Shown here piece after piece: positions 23,836 through 32,784 of a stretch of DNA of 64,000 nucleotides (the first letter of the stretch is position 1; each line of letters begins with the position of its first letter). Made by a program: the position numbers and the translations under genes. Below the pieces are notes generated by a model. That model saw nothing but the letters and a program-made list of their open reading frames with translations, ran no database searches and was not told where the DNA came from. The stretch comes from Marinobacter changyiensis (GTDB taxonomy: Bacteria > Pseudomonadota > Gammaproteobacteria > Pseudomonadales > Oleiphilaceae). The stretch covers positions 1-64,000 of the forward strand of contig NZ_VZZZ01000001.1 of the NCBI RefSeq assembly GCF_009193265.1, given 5' to 3'.

Positions 23836-25833
23836 TTACCGCTTGCCCAGAAACCTCGGTGTCTCAATCCCTTGCCGTTGCATCCAGCGATAGATTGTCG
23901 GCCGTGACACTCCGTAAGAGCGTGCCACCTCGGATACGTTCCACTGATATTTTTCCAGGGCCGCCAACAATGGATTGCTAACGTCCTGCTCGATGACGAG
24001 GGCAGAGCCTGTTGCGGTTATTGCATGATCACACAGGCACTCTTCTGGCAGGTCATTGACGGTGATCTGGCCATGGTCACAGGTGGCTTCGGCAAACGCC
24101 AGAGCATTAACGAGCTGGCGAATATTGCCCGGCCAGTCATAGGCAAGCAGCGCACTCATTGCATCTGCCCGAATACGGACCTCGGGCAGCTCGCCCTGAG
24201 CAATCAGGTTCATCAGCACCCGGTTAATGACATGCTGGCGATCGGCTCTTTCACCGAGAGCAGGCAAGCGCAAGGTAGCGCCATTCAAGCGGTAATACAG
24301 GTCAGCCCGGAAAGCACCGCGTTCAATCAACTGGGCGAGATCCTGATGGGTAGCCGCTATCACGCGGCAGTTCACTTTAACGGGGCTGTCAGCACCCACA
24401 GGAAGAATCTCACCTTCGGCCAGAACCCGAAGCAGGCGCGTCTGCAGCTGCAACGGCATATCTCCGATCTCATCCAGGAACAAGGTGCCGCCATCTGCCT
24501 GCTGAATCATTCCCCGCATGCCCTTGGGCCGTGCACCGGTAAAGGCACCCGCAACATAGCCGAAAAGCTCACTCTCGATCAGTGACTCGGGAATGGCGGC
24601 GCAGTTTACCGCTACAAAAGCCCGCCTGGAGCGGTGGCTGGAATCGTGAACTGCCCGAGCAAGAACCTCCTTGCCGGTGCCGGTCTCGCCCAGAATCAGC
24701 AGCCCCACATCCCGGTTTCTGAGGCGTTTGGCAAGACCAAGGGTGCGCCGCATCACCGGATCATCCGCTGCCAGTGCGTCCAGTTCGGGCACAGATTCAT
24801 CCGCGGACAAGACCTCTGACGGTGGCGAGACCGGAGACCTTGTTCTGGGCTGGATCAGTGCCGCAAAAAATGTAATTCCACTGGTGCAGTGCCTGAACGC
24901 TTTTACCTGATCATCGTGATCGTAAGGGATGCTCCAGATATCCCTCAGCTCACATTCAAACAGACTCGTCAGGTCCGGCCGGGGCGCTGCGCCATTGTCG
25001 GAATTCGGGCTCAGCATGAGCGAGCGTCCCGCAGTATTGGCCGCCTCCACGCATCCATCGTCATCAATGGCAAACAGGTACTGACCGTTCACCTGAACAA
25101 ATTCGCGAGAGGAGTCGCACCGGACAATCGTCTGATTACGATAACGTCGTAGAAAGTAGGCATCCTCAATCATCCGGGCATAGAGCTGAGTCAGGTGTAA
25201 CGCGAAGGTCTGGCTGCTATGGGCGTCGGGTGAATCCAGGGCCGAAATATCCAGCACCGCCAGCAGATTGCCAAGGGGATCGAGAATTGGGGCGGACGTA
25301 CAGGTCAGATTGATGTGGCTGGCATCAAAATGGTCGACCCGGTGACACGTCAGGGGCTGCTGCTCCTCGATACAGGTGCCCACGGCACAGGTACCGGCAT
25401 ACTGTTCACTCCAGTCCGCGCCCAGATACAAACCGGCTTTGCGCAAACGCTGATCATAACGGCGGTCACCCAGATACTGCACGGTAATGCCCTGGTGGTC
25501 GGTAAGCAGCAACACATAACCGAGATTGGCAATGTTCGTATACAGCTGCTCGACACCTGCCCTGGCGACGTTGAGAAACTCATCTACCGAGTCCTGGTGC
25601 TCTTTCAGGGTTTGCTGGGTCACAATCCGTGCACTGCGTGGCTGGCTCGGATCCAGTCCGTACTTGTTGATACATCGCTTCCAGGAGCGACCAATAAACT
25701 CCGATCCCGATGGTAAGCCCAAAGACGAGTGGTCATCTGCAAAATTCAGAATCGCATCAATATGGCGCCGCTGTGCCAGTTGCATAGTCATGCCAAGCTC
25801 CTGCATCGCTCTGAAATTGTTATTGTCATTCAC
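23836..25833 (-). CDS. Sigma-54-dependent activator, AcoR-like (GAF-AAA+-Fis)
   Basis: The 665-residue protein has an N-terminal sensory region with a GAF-type domain (about 70-220, including the GTCAVGTCIEEQQPLTCH segment typical of AcoR). The central AAA+ domain (about 345-580) has GETGTGKEVLAR as Walker A, GYVAGAFTGARP as the sigma-54 contacting GAFTGA loop, and GGTLFLDEIGDMP as Walker B. A Fis-type helix-turn-helix (WNVSEVARSYGVSRPTIYRW) lies near the C-terminus. It is divergent from the flavin monooxygenase gene, which has a -24/-12 promoter, so it very likely activates that gene. The ligand is unknown; the monooxygenase substrate is a candidate. Confidence 0.93.
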   Translation of the reverse strand: MNDNNNFRAMQELGMTMQLAQRRHIDAILNFADDHSSLGLPSGSEFIGRSWKRCINKYGLDPSQPRSARIVTQQTLKEHQDSVDEFLNVARAGVEQLYTNIANLGYVLLLTDHQGITVQYLGDRRYDQRLRKAGLYLGADWSEQYAGTCAVGTCIEEQQPLTCHRVDHFDASHINLTCTSAPILDPLGNLLAVLDISALDSPDAHSSQTFALHLTQLYARMIEDAYFLRRYRNQTIVRCDSSREFVQVNGQYLFAIDDDGCVEAANTAGRSLMLSPNSDNGAAPRPDLTSLFECELRDIWSIPYDHDDQVKAFRHCTSGITFFAALIQPRTRSPVSPPSEVLSADESVPELDALAADDPVMRRTLGLAKRLRNRDVGLLILGETGTGKEVLARAVHDSSHRSRRAFVAVNCAAIPESLIESELFGYVAGAFTGARPKGMRGMIQQADGGTLFLDEIGDMPLQLQTRLLRVLAEGEILPVGADSPVKVNCRVIAATHQDLAQLIERGAFRADLYYRLNGATLRLPALGERADRQHVINRVLMNLIAQGELPEVRIRADAMSALLAYDWPGNIRQLVNALAFAEATCDHGQITVNDLPEECLCDHAITATGSALVIEQDVSNPLLAALEKYQWNVSEVARSYGVSRPTIYRWMQRQGIETPRFLGKR

Positions 25834-25901
25834 GAGAGATACTGCTTTGTCTCTGAAACAGCCTATACCTCAACGCCCGATATCAACATCCTTCTTTAGT
25901 G

Positions 25902-25985
25902 CTCGATTGATAGTGCCCGATTGATAGCGCTTCATTGGTCATTACACCTGTCACGCGTTCACCGCCAGGGACATTACAGGTGTAA
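25902..25985. promoter_or_regulatory. Probable activator-binding sites (UAS) for the sigma-54 system
   Basis: TTACACCTGT (25942-25951) and its exact complement ACAGGTGTAA (25976-25985) form an inverted repeat with centres 34 bp apart, about three helical turns. They lie 115-160 bp upstream of the -24/-12 promoter, the usual enhancer distance. Just outside, CGATTGATAGTGC and CGATTGATAGCGC repeat directly near 25904-25930. Confidence 0.65.
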
Positions 25986-26097
25986 CGCAAAAAGCCTGAC
26001 CTTGCCCCCTCCCCCACCACTCAAGGCCACTCCTGAAAACCCGGAACTTGCACTTGAATTCAGCTACTTGAAACTTTCAATGCTCCTGGAGGCAGAG

Positions 26098-26115
26098 CTG
26101 GCACACCACCTGCTA
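26098..26115 (+). promoter_or_regulatory. Sigma-54 (-24/-12) promoter of the flavin monooxygenase gene
   Basis: CTGGCACACCACCTGCTA has GG at 26100-26101 and GC at 26112-26113, separated by exactly 10 bp, matching the TGGCAC-N5-TTGC consensus except for C in place of the first T. Transcription would start near 26125, about 70 bp before the ATG at 26198. The divergent gene encodes a sigma-54 activator, which supports the call. Confidence 0.75.
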
Positions 26116-26197
26116 TGTTTCGGTTGAAGGATTAATTCCTGCACTGGGCGCCACAGCCACCCAGCCAACAAAAACAATGCGACACCGGAGAATCGAA

Positions 26198-28000
26198 ATG
26201 AGCGACACACCAATCACTCCTACCCAACGAGTTCAGCAATGGCTTGACGGGTTCAACGAGACCCTGCAATCGAGCGACCCCGGCCGAGCTGCCGAGCGGT
26301 TTGAAACCGACGGCTTCTGGCGGGACCTCGTTGCCCTGACCTGGAACATCAAGACCGTGGAAGGCCGGGACGGCATCCGTGACATGCTGGAGCACACGGC
26401 TGGGCACGCCCGCCCCGGAAACTGGAAGGTGGCAGAAGAGGCCACCGAACAGGATGGGGTGACCGAGGCCTGGATAACCTTCGAGACCAAAGATGCGTTT
26501 GGCAAAGGCCATGTTCGTCTGCGGAACGGCGCGGCGTGGACCTTACTGACCACCATGCAGGAGCTGAAAGAGTTCCCGGAGAAGCGCAACTTGCTGCGGC
26601 CAAAAGGCGCCCAGCACGGCGCGACCAAATCGCGACAGACCTGGCTTGAGGCAAGCCAGGAGGAAGCACGGGAACTCGGATACAGCCGCCAGCCCTATTG
26701 CGTGATCATTGGTGGCGGACAGGGTGGCATCGGCCTCGCCGCGCGACTTCGGCAACTGGACGTGCCAACGATCGTTATCGAGCGCAACCCGAAAGCCGGC
26801 GATTCCTGGCGCAACCGCTACAAATCACTGTGCCTCCATGACCCGGTCTGGTACGACCATATGCCCTATCTGCCTTTCCCGGATCACTGGCCCGTTTTCG
26901 CACCCAAAGACAAAATTGGCGACTGGCTGGAAATGTATACCAAAATCATGGAACTCAATTACTGGAGTTCCACGGAATGCACCAGTGCCCGCTATGACGA
27001 AGCCAGCAAGGAATGGGTGGTGGACGTAATCCGGGACGGCGAAAAAGTTACCCTTCGACCCAAGCAGTTGGTCCTGGCCACGGGCATGTCAGGCATTCCC
27101 AGCATTCCCGACGTTCCTGGAATGGACAGCTTCGAGGGTGAGCAGCATCATTCGAGCCAGCACCCCGGAGGAGCTGCCTACAAGGGCAAAAACTGTGTGG
27201 TTCTTGGGGGCAACAACTCTGCTCACGACATCTGCGCGGCACTCTGGGAGAACGATGCCGACGTCACCATGATCCAGCGCTCGTCCACCCACATCATCAA
27301 ATCTGACACCCTGATGGACCTGGTGCTCGGCCCGCTTTATTCAGAGGAAGCAGTGCAGAATGGCGTGACCACCGAGAAAGCCGATCTCACTTTTGCGTCG
27401 GTTCCGTTCAAGATCATGCCGGACATGCACATCCCGGTATACCAGCAGGTTGCCGAGCAGGATGCGGACTTCTACCGGCGCCTGGAGCGGGCCGGTTTCC
27501 TGCTGGACTTTGGTGACGACGGTTCTGGCCTGTTCATGAAATACCTGCGCCGTGGCTCCGGCTACTATATTGATGTGGGTGCCTCCGAGCTGGTTGCCCA
27601 GGGCGAAATCAAACTCAAGAGCGGTGTCAGCATTGAACGCATCAACCCTCGCTCTGTGACGTTGACCGATGGCACGGAACTGCCGGCAGACCTGATCGTC
27701 TACGCCACCGGCTTTGGCTCCATGAATGGTTGGGCGGCACGGATCATCTCCCAGGAAGTCGCGGACAAAGTCGGCAAGTGCTGGGGCATGGGATCCGATA
27801 CCACTAAAGATCCCGGGCCCTGGGAAGGCGAGCTCAGGAACATGTGGAAACCCACGCAACAGGAAGCACTCTGGTTCCACGGTGGCAACCTGCACCAGTC
27901 ACGCCACTACTCGCTCTACCTGGCGCTTCAGCTAAAAGCCCGAAAAGAGGGCCTTGAAACGCCTGTCTACGGCCAGGAAGAGGTTCATCACCTTTCCTGA
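26198..28000 (+). CDS. Flavin-containing monooxygenase with N-terminal NTF2/SnoaL-like domain
   Basis: The start at 26198 has CGGAGAA before it and gives 600 residues. Residues 1-125 resemble an NTF2/SnoaL-like domain (WRDLVALTWNIKTVEGRDGI near 38-57). The FMO domain follows. VIIGGGQGGIGLAARLRQLD near 173-192 is the FAD motif. SWRNRYKSLCLHDPVWYDHMP follows it, and VVLGGNNSAHDICAALWE is the NADPH motif. VYATGFGS is the conserved ATG-x3-D-like site near the end. Such enzymes oxygenate N or S atoms or ketones. Control by an AcoR-like sigma-54 activator suggests induction by a small carbonyl or alcohol. A perfect stem-loop follows. Confidence 0.88.
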   Translation: MSDTPITPTQRVQQWLDGFNETLQSSDPGRAAERFETDGFWRDLVALTWNIKTVEGRDGIRDMLEHTAGHARPGNWKVAEEATEQDGVTEAWITFETKDAFGKGHVRLRNGAAWTLLTTMQELKEFPEKRNLLRPKGAQHGATKSRQTWLEASQEEARELGYSRQPYCVIIGGGQGGIGLAARLRQLDVPTIVIERNPKAGDSWRNRYKSLCLHDPVWYDHMPYLPFPDHWPVFAPKDKIGDWLEMYTKIMELNYWSSTECTSARYDEASKEWVVDVIRDGEKVTLRPKQLVLATGMSGIPSIPDVPGMDSFEGEQHHSSQHPGGAAYKGKNCVVLGGNNSAHDICAALWENDADVTMIQRSSTHIIKSDTLMDLVLGPLYSEEAVQNGVTTEKADLTFASVPFKIMPDMHIPVYQQVAEQDADFYRRLERAGFLLDFGDDGSGLFMKYLRRGSGYYIDVGASELVAQGEIKLKSGVSIERINPRSVTLTDGTELPADLIVYATGFGSMNGWAARIISQEVADKVGKCWGMGSDTTKDPGPWEGELRNMWKPTQQEALWFHGGNLHQSRHYSLYLALQLKARKEGLETPVYGQEEVHHLS

Positions 28001-28006
28001 GTCCTG

Positions 28007-28030
28007 GAGGGCTGGCTTCGGCCAGCCCTC
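28007..28030 (+). terminator. Perfect UUCG-loop hairpin after the monooxygenase gene
   Basis: GAGGGCTGGC (28007-28016) pairs with GCCAGCCCTC (28021-28030) around a TTCG tetraloop, 7 bp after the stop codon. No T tract follows. A second small hairpin, ATCGCC-AACT-GGCGAT, is at 28033-28048. Together they probably end or stabilise the transcript. Confidence 0.65.
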
Positions 28031-28234
28031 TCATCGCCAACTGGCGATAACATGTCTTTCTGATCGCCACCAGGCGCAATTGCGACCACGCCCTTGCCAG
28101 AACTTGCTGATTCGGTCACAACAGCCCGGCGGTTCAACAAATCGGTGAGAGCGTCGACGTTGCTCAGCCAGCAGTGCCGATGTGGTTGGACCGGCGGCCG
28201 GGACTGCCAGTATAGGTTCGGCCTCACGCTCTGA

Positions 28235-28810
28235 TCAATCTGCCGCCTCCAAATGCGCACCGGCAGCATGCATTTTCCTGCGCGCTTCTTCGCCCGCCGG
28301 GATCGTCACCGGCCGGGTTGCATCCGGAATCAGAACGACTTCAAAGCCTTCTTTACAACCATCCAGGACAGTCGCCAGCACGCATACGTCTTCGGCGAGA
28401 CCGCCGACAAATAGGCGTTTAACGCCGTCGTGACGTAATTGCTCGGCAAGACCGGTCTGATCAAAGGCCGAGTTTTGATCCTGATCGAAGCGTACGCCCT
28501 TGGTCACTTTGACTGCGGATTCCGGCACTCTCAAGTCCGGGTGGAAACCCGCTCCGTCGCTGTCCTGGATGCAGTGTGGTGGCCAGGGACCACCCCGTTG
28601 TTCAAAGCTGATGTGGTCGACCGGATGCCAATCACGGGATACGTAAACCGGTACATTGTGGGCGGTGGCGCTTTCAATCCAGTGGTTGAGGACCGGGACA
28701 ACCTTGTCACCCTCTTCGATTGCCAGCGCGCCACCGGGACAAAAATCGTTCTGTACATCAACCACGATCAGGGCGTCACCGGGACACAGCGTTGCGTTAC
28801 TGAGAGTCAT
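28235..28810 (-). CDS. pncA: Nicotinamidase
   Basis: The 191-residue isochorismatase-fold protein has the nicotinamidase triad. Asp is in ALIVVDVQNDFCPGGALA near residues 13-30. The metal-site Asp and His lie in SRDWHPVDH near 58-66, and the nucleophile Cys is in GGLAEDVCVLAT near 137-148. It deamidates nicotinamide to nicotinate in the cytoplasm. The next enzyme in the salvage pathway, nicotinate phosphoribosyltransferase, is encoded 35 bp upstream on the same strand, so the two form an NAD-salvage operon. Confidence 0.94.
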   Translation of the reverse strand: MTLSNATLCPGDALIVVDVQNDFCPGGALAIEEGDKVVPVLNHWIESATAHNVPVYVSRDWHPVDHISFEQRGGPWPPHCIQDSDGAGFHPDLRVPESAVKVTKGVRFDQDQNSAFDQTGLAEQLRHDGVKRLFVGGLAEDVCVLATVLDGCKEGFEVVLIPDATRPVTIPAGEEARRKMHAAGAHLEAAD

Positions 28811-28845
28811 GCGGCACCTCCATTAATTGTCGGTCAATAAGGACG

Positions 28846-30183
28846 TCACATTGCCCTCACACCAGCTTCAACCTCGTTCTGGTACCTGGATAATGCCGGG
28901 CTGACCTCAACAAGATACGGCGGATCGGCCGGTGTAATGACACGGACATGGTCCGGGAGACGGGCGATCTGCTGGCCGGCATAGGCACGCGCCGTTTCGA
29001 TATCGACACAGCCTGCAGCCAGGCGCTCACCATTGCGCATTACGATCTCAAGCAATGGCTGCCCCGGTTGCTCCTCATCAGCCTGCGCCACTACATCATG
29101 GGTGGCCTTCCCGTGCTCGCTCACCCGGAAAACCTGCTTGCGCCCCGGCAGTATCGGTTTCCCGGGGCTCAGCTTTAACCGGCCCCTGCCGGCATATTCA
29201 CAAAGCTTGTAGGCAATATCCAGATCAGGGGCATCGGTGGAAACGCCCATGCTGGTGCCTACGCCGAAGCCGTCAATCGGGGCTCCCGAGGATACGAGTT
29301 GCGCGACCTTATCCTCGTCGAGTCCGCCGCTGACTATGATTTCTACGTTACCAAGTCCCGCCTGGTCGAGCAGCCCGCGTACTTCCCTGGACAGACTGAG
29401 CAGATCGCCTGAATCAATGCGCACCCCGCTGACCTTGAACTCGTCGCCCAAGGTGTTTGCCAGTTCGATAACCCTGCGTACGCCCTGCAAAGTATCGTAG
29501 GTATCGATCAGCAACACTGTGTCCGGATAGAGTTGAACGAACCTGCGAAATGCCTCCCTTTCATCATCATGAGCCTGTATATAACTGTGTGCCATAGTGC
29601 CGGCGACCGGCACCTGATACACCTTACCGGCAAGCACATTAGAGGTCGCTGCTACCCCGCCAATGTAAAACGCGCGGGCGGCTTTCAGGGCAGCGTCTAC
29701 CCCATGCATCCGACGAGGACCGAAATCAATCACCGGACGACCTTCGGCCGCCATCACCATACGCTGGGCCTTGGAACTCAACACGGTCTGAACGTGCATC
29801 TGGTTCATGATGAAGGTCTCGATGATTTGCGCTTCCAATATAGGTGCCACGATTTCCAGAATCGGTTCATCGGCAAATATCGGCGTTCCTTCGGGGACCG
29901 CATAGACCGTTCCGCTGAAGCGGAAGTCGCGCAACTGAGCAAGAAAACGATCGGAGAACTTCCCGAGTGACGCCAGGTAGGCAAGATCCTCCTCGTCAAA
30001 CCTCAGGTTCTCCAGATAATCGAGCACCGTGTCGAGGCCGCAGGCCAGCAAAAAGTTCCGACAGGGCGGCAGGCGGCGAACGAACAGGCTGAAGACCGCG
30101 TCATCGGTCATACTTTCCTCGAAGTACGCCTGTGCCATGGTCAATTCGTAAAGATCAGTGAACAGAGCGAGTTTAGTCGTCAT
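28846..30183 (-). CDS. pncB: Nicotinate phosphoribosyltransferase
   Basis: The 445-residue enzyme starts with LALFTDLYELTMAQAYFEE, the family N-terminus. It includes DFGPRRMHGVDAALKAARAF near residues 153-172, GTMAHSYIQAH with the phosphorylated-His region near 194-204, and RIDSGDLLSLSREVRG near 256-271. It converts nicotinate and PRPP to nicotinate mononucleotide, driven by ATP hydrolysis. The length is typical of the Preiss-Handler enzyme. It precedes pncA in an operon. The homocysteine methyltransferase gene lies 125 bp upstream on the same strand. Confidence 0.95.
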   Translation of the reverse strand: MTTKLALFTDLYELTMAQAYFEESMTDDAVFSLFVRRLPPCRNFLLACGLDTVLDYLENLRFDEEDLAYLASLGKFSDRFLAQLRDFRFSGTVYAVPEGTPIFADEPILEIVAPILEAQIIETFIMNQMHVQTVLSSKAQRMVMAAEGRPVIDFGPRRMHGVDAALKAARAFYIGGVAATSNVLAGKVYQVPVAGTMAHSYIQAHDDEREAFRRFVQLYPDTVLLIDTYDTLQGVRRVIELANTLGDEFKVSGVRIDSGDLLSLSREVRGLLDQAGLGNVEIIVSGGLDEDKVAQLVSSGAPIDGFGVGTSMGVSTDAPDLDIAYKLCEYAGRGRLKLSPGKPILPGRKQVFRVSEHGKATHDVVAQADEEQPGQPLLEIVMRNGERLAAGCVDIETARAYAGQQIARLPDHVRVITPADPPYLVEVSPALSRYQNEVEAGVRAM

Positions 30184-30308
30184 TACTTAACTCTAGCAGG
30201 CCGCGCGCGACTTTGTGAACATAACCATTCGCTTCTTCCAAGCCTCCACCGCATCAGATGATTCTGCCTGGCACAGCTTCATGTTCTGAGTATGCATAAC
30301 GCGCATAA

Positions 30309-31253
30309 TCAAACGGCCCCAATGTTTGGGTCCAACTGCGAAAAACGAATAAAGTTGCACTCGCCTGCAAGCACATGCGCCAGGTGCCGAATGTGCGCAG
30401 GCGTAATCTCACAACAACCGCCAACAACACTGGCACCGTCCGCCATCCACTGACGTACATGCGCAACATAGGCTTCCGGAGATATATCAGACCGCACCTC
30501 CAGGGCATCCGCCGAACCGCCTCTCGCCATGGCCTCAACAGATTTAAAGGCATTGGCGTAACCGCCAACAGTCGGGTACAGATCCACCAGTTCCGGCATG
30601 GCGTCGGTCATCAATTCGGGTTCAAAGCAGTTCAACATCACTGCAGCGGGCCCATACCCTTCAATAGCAGTAACTGCTTCAGCCAGGGTTTCACCAGATT
30701 TGAGCCTGCCGCTCCGTTCGAGGCGAAATGCCACTCCAAAGGGTTTACCCAGCTCGCCGGCTGCAGCACACGCGGCCCGTGCTTCGAGCGTGTTGGTCAT
30801 GGTCTCAATGAGGAAGACGTCAGCGTTGGCCTGCAGCTGAACCAGCGTGGCGTATTCGTTCCGCAGGTCATCAAAAGAGCGGGCCGGCTGGCCCTGATAG
30901 CTTGCAGTCAAAGGAGGAAGGCAAGCGGCAATTTCCACCTGCGCGCCAGTGGCGTCGATCGCCCGCTCGAGAGCCTGGAACGCCCGCTGATGAATAGCCT
31001 CCAACTGGTCATACACCCCCTGCTTGCGCAAACGGGTTGGTGTGGCTGCATAGGTATTAAGCGTCAGCGTTTTTGCCCCGGCCCGGATAAAATCCGCGTG
31101 CACAGCCGTGACAACCTCGGGCTGCTCCAGCATGACTGCTACGGACCACAGCGGAGAACTCACACCAAGAGCCCTGCGATAGATTTCCTGGCCAAGACCA
31201 CCGTCAAGAAGTGCAATGGATCGCATATTGGCTTTAGCTTCTTTACTACGCAT
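30309..31253 (-). CDS. Homocysteine S-methyltransferase family protein
   Basis: I choose the ATG at 31253, preceded by GGAG at seven bases, over a TTG start 12 bp upstream. The 314-residue barrel begins near ALLDGGLGQEIYRR and contains LNTYAATPTRL near residues 65-75. The zinc site is formed by Cys in VMLNCFEPE near 200-208 and the paired Cys in VVGGCCEITPAHI near 280-292. Such enzymes move a methyl group from S-methylmethionine or SAM to homocysteine. Residence upstream of the NAD-salvage genes on the same strand may be only proximity. No regulator is visible. Confidence 0.87.
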   Translation of the reverse strand: MRSKEAKANMRSIALLDGGLGQEIYRRALGVSSPLWSVAVMLEQPEVVTAVHADFIRAGAKTLTLNTYAATPTRLRKQGVYDQLEAIHQRAFQALERAIDATGAQVEIAACLPPLTASYQGQPARSFDDLRNEYATLVQLQANADVFLIETMTNTLEARAACAAAGELGKPFGVAFRLERSGRLKSGETLAEAVTAIEGYGPAAVMLNCFEPELMTDAMPELVDLYPTVGGYANAFKSVEAMARGGSADALEVRSDISPEAYVAHVRQWMADGASVVGGCCEITPAHIRHLAHVLAGECNFIRFSQLDPNIGAV

Positions 31254-31587
31254 CGAAATCTCCAAGTGAATGCTGAGAATACCTGCATGTATGACAAGGT
31301 TATGACGCCATGAAAATTAATCTACTCCGCTAACGTGGATGCAGCCATCCTGGCAGCAGTGTATATGGGTCTATCGTGATATCACTGCGGCAAGGAATAT
31401 CCAGCTGTTGGAGCTTTTCTATCAGACTTCCAGTTCAGAAGGTATTTCTCTTGGTGGGTCATGCTGGTTTTCCTATGTTATTTGATTGGTGTTGTGCTGA
31501 CCCTGGCGACCCGGAGAGCAGGGTCAGCACAACACGTCAGAAGCAGAGCGATAACGATAACTCTGCGGACACGGGAGAGCCTGAAGG
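31254..31587. other. Intergenic region with a strong inverted repeat
   Basis: This 334-bp gap between two minus-strand genes has no convincing gene. A short plus-strand frame near 31461 would give a hydrophobic peptide (LVFLCYLIGVVLTL) but lacks a ribosome site. The main structure is the inverted repeat at 31491-31533, which lies about 95 bp past the end of... the methyltransferase stop, on its downstream side being 31588; it therefore sits downstream of that gene. Confidence 0.5.
31491..31533. terminator. 15-bp perfect inverted repeat downstream of the methyltransferase gene
   Basis: GTTGTGCTGACCCTG (31491-31505) is exactly complementary to CAGGGTCAGCACAAC (31519-31533), with a 13-nt loop. 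It begins 55 bp past the stop of the minus-strand methyltransferase gene, so it can act as a transcription terminator or mRNA stabiliser. No T tract follows on either strand. The perfection of the stem would also fit a repeated extragenic element. Confidence 0.6.
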
Positions 31588-32676
31588 TCAGGGCCTCAGT
31601 ACCCAGTAGTCGTTCTGGACGTCGTGGGGCAACTGGTGCACAGAGATCTGGCCAAAACCTGCCTCGGTAAAGTACTCCCTAGCCTTTTCCCGGCCCCACA
31701 TGGTACCCAGACCTTCTCCGCCCTGAGCCAGCGATACCGTCATGCAGTGCATCAGCGACATGGTATACAACAGAGTACCCAGAGGGTGATCGCGATCCCC
31801 ATGATGGTGACTGGAGCCATGAATGTCCTGGGCCAGGTAGACCCCGTCAGGTCTCAGTGTCCTGCGGATTCCCCGAAGCAGGTTCAAAGGCCTGGCCTGG
31901 TCATGAATCGCGTCGAAAGTGGTGACCAGATCGTAGGCATCCGGATCTGCGCTTTCATCGAAATCACTCAGGTCCCGCTCATCGTAAGTGACGTTTACCA
32001 GGCCCTCGCGACGGGCTCGGGCACGAGCCCACTCAATGGCTTCCAAAGACAGATCGTATCCGGTAAAGCGGGAGTTGGGGAACCGCGCTGCCATCTTCAT
32101 CAGGGCCAGCCCCCGGCCACACCCCAGATCCAACACATCAATGCCCTGCTCAAGACCCTCGACCAACCCCTCGGCCAAAGGCAGAATGCCGTCGAACAAT
32201 GCCGGCAGCACGGTCTGCCCGCTGTCCTCAGCCATCATTTCATGAAAGCGGGCATAGCGTTCATAAGGTACGCCGCCACCCCTGCGGAAGCAGTCCAGTA
32301 TGTCGTCCTCAACGACACCCAGCGACGGCAGATACTGGGCGAATACCGCCATGTTAGCGTCGCCAGCGGAAGTGATCAGTGCGGAATGGGCCGATGGCAG
32401 GCAATAGGTCATGGAATCGGGTTCGTGTTGAAGAATGCCGGCGACACTCAGGCCGCCCAACCACTCCCGCACGTAGCGCTCGTTCAGCCCCGACTTGCTG
32501 GCCAGCTCTGCACTGGTGACCGGTTCGCCGTCACTCAGGGCATCCAGCAGACCACTACGGTGCCCCAGACTGATCAATTGCAGCATGGCGCCCTCGTTGA
32601 GAGCGTTCAGAAGACGTTGCTCAAAAGCTTCGGTAGTGATTGCCGGCATATCGGATGTTTGAAAGTTGACACTCAT
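31588..32676 (-). CDS. SAM-dependent methyltransferase with N-terminal winged helix (copy 1)
   Basis: The 362-residue protein has an N-terminal winged-helix dimerisation domain (ELASKSGLNERYVREWLGGL near residues 56-75). The class I methyltransferase domain includes IDVLDLGCGRGLALMKMAA near 179-197 (motif I), GYDLSLEAIEWA near 205-216, and YDLVTTFDAIHDQARP near 245-260. The closing part contains PLGTLLYTMSLMHCMTVSLA. It is built like a second methyltransferase at 54389-55462 in this window. The substrate is a small molecule, but unknown. The divergent neighbour is a GlxA-type AraC regulator 108 bp away, probably its controller. Confidence 0.87.
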   Translation of the reverse strand: MSVNFQTSDMPAITTEAFEQRLLNALNEGAMLQLISLGHRSGLLDALSDGEPVTSAELASKSGLNERYVREWLGGLSVAGILQHEPDSMTYCLPSAHSALITSAGDANMAVFAQYLPSLGVVEDDILDCFRRGGGVPYERYARFHEMMAEDSGQTVLPALFDGILPLAEGLVEGLEQGIDVLDLGCGRGLALMKMAARFPNSRFTGYDLSLEAIEWARARARREGLVNVTYDERDLSDFDESADPDAYDLVTTFDAIHDQARPLNLLRGIRRTLRPDGVYLAQDIHGSSHHHGDRDHPLGTLLYTMSLMHCMTVSLAQGGEGLGTMWGREKAREYFTEAGFGQISVHQLPHDVQNDYWVLRP

Positions 32677-32784
32677 GATGACCTCCCTGGGTTGTTCCGG
32701 AATTGGAGCGGATCAGGTCATATTCTGTGCTGGCACCTTGCGCTAGACTAAAGCTGTTATAGACAAGAAGCGGTCTTTTCTGCC

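Noticed and set aside
27988..28269. 93-codon minus-strand frame between the monooxygenase and pncA
   Set aside because: Overlaps the hairpin and the end of pncA; no family resemblance or ribosome site.
31624..32751. 375-codon plus-strand frame over the methyltransferase
   Set aside because: Antisense to a gene with clear SAM-binding motifs and a GC-skew-type composition.
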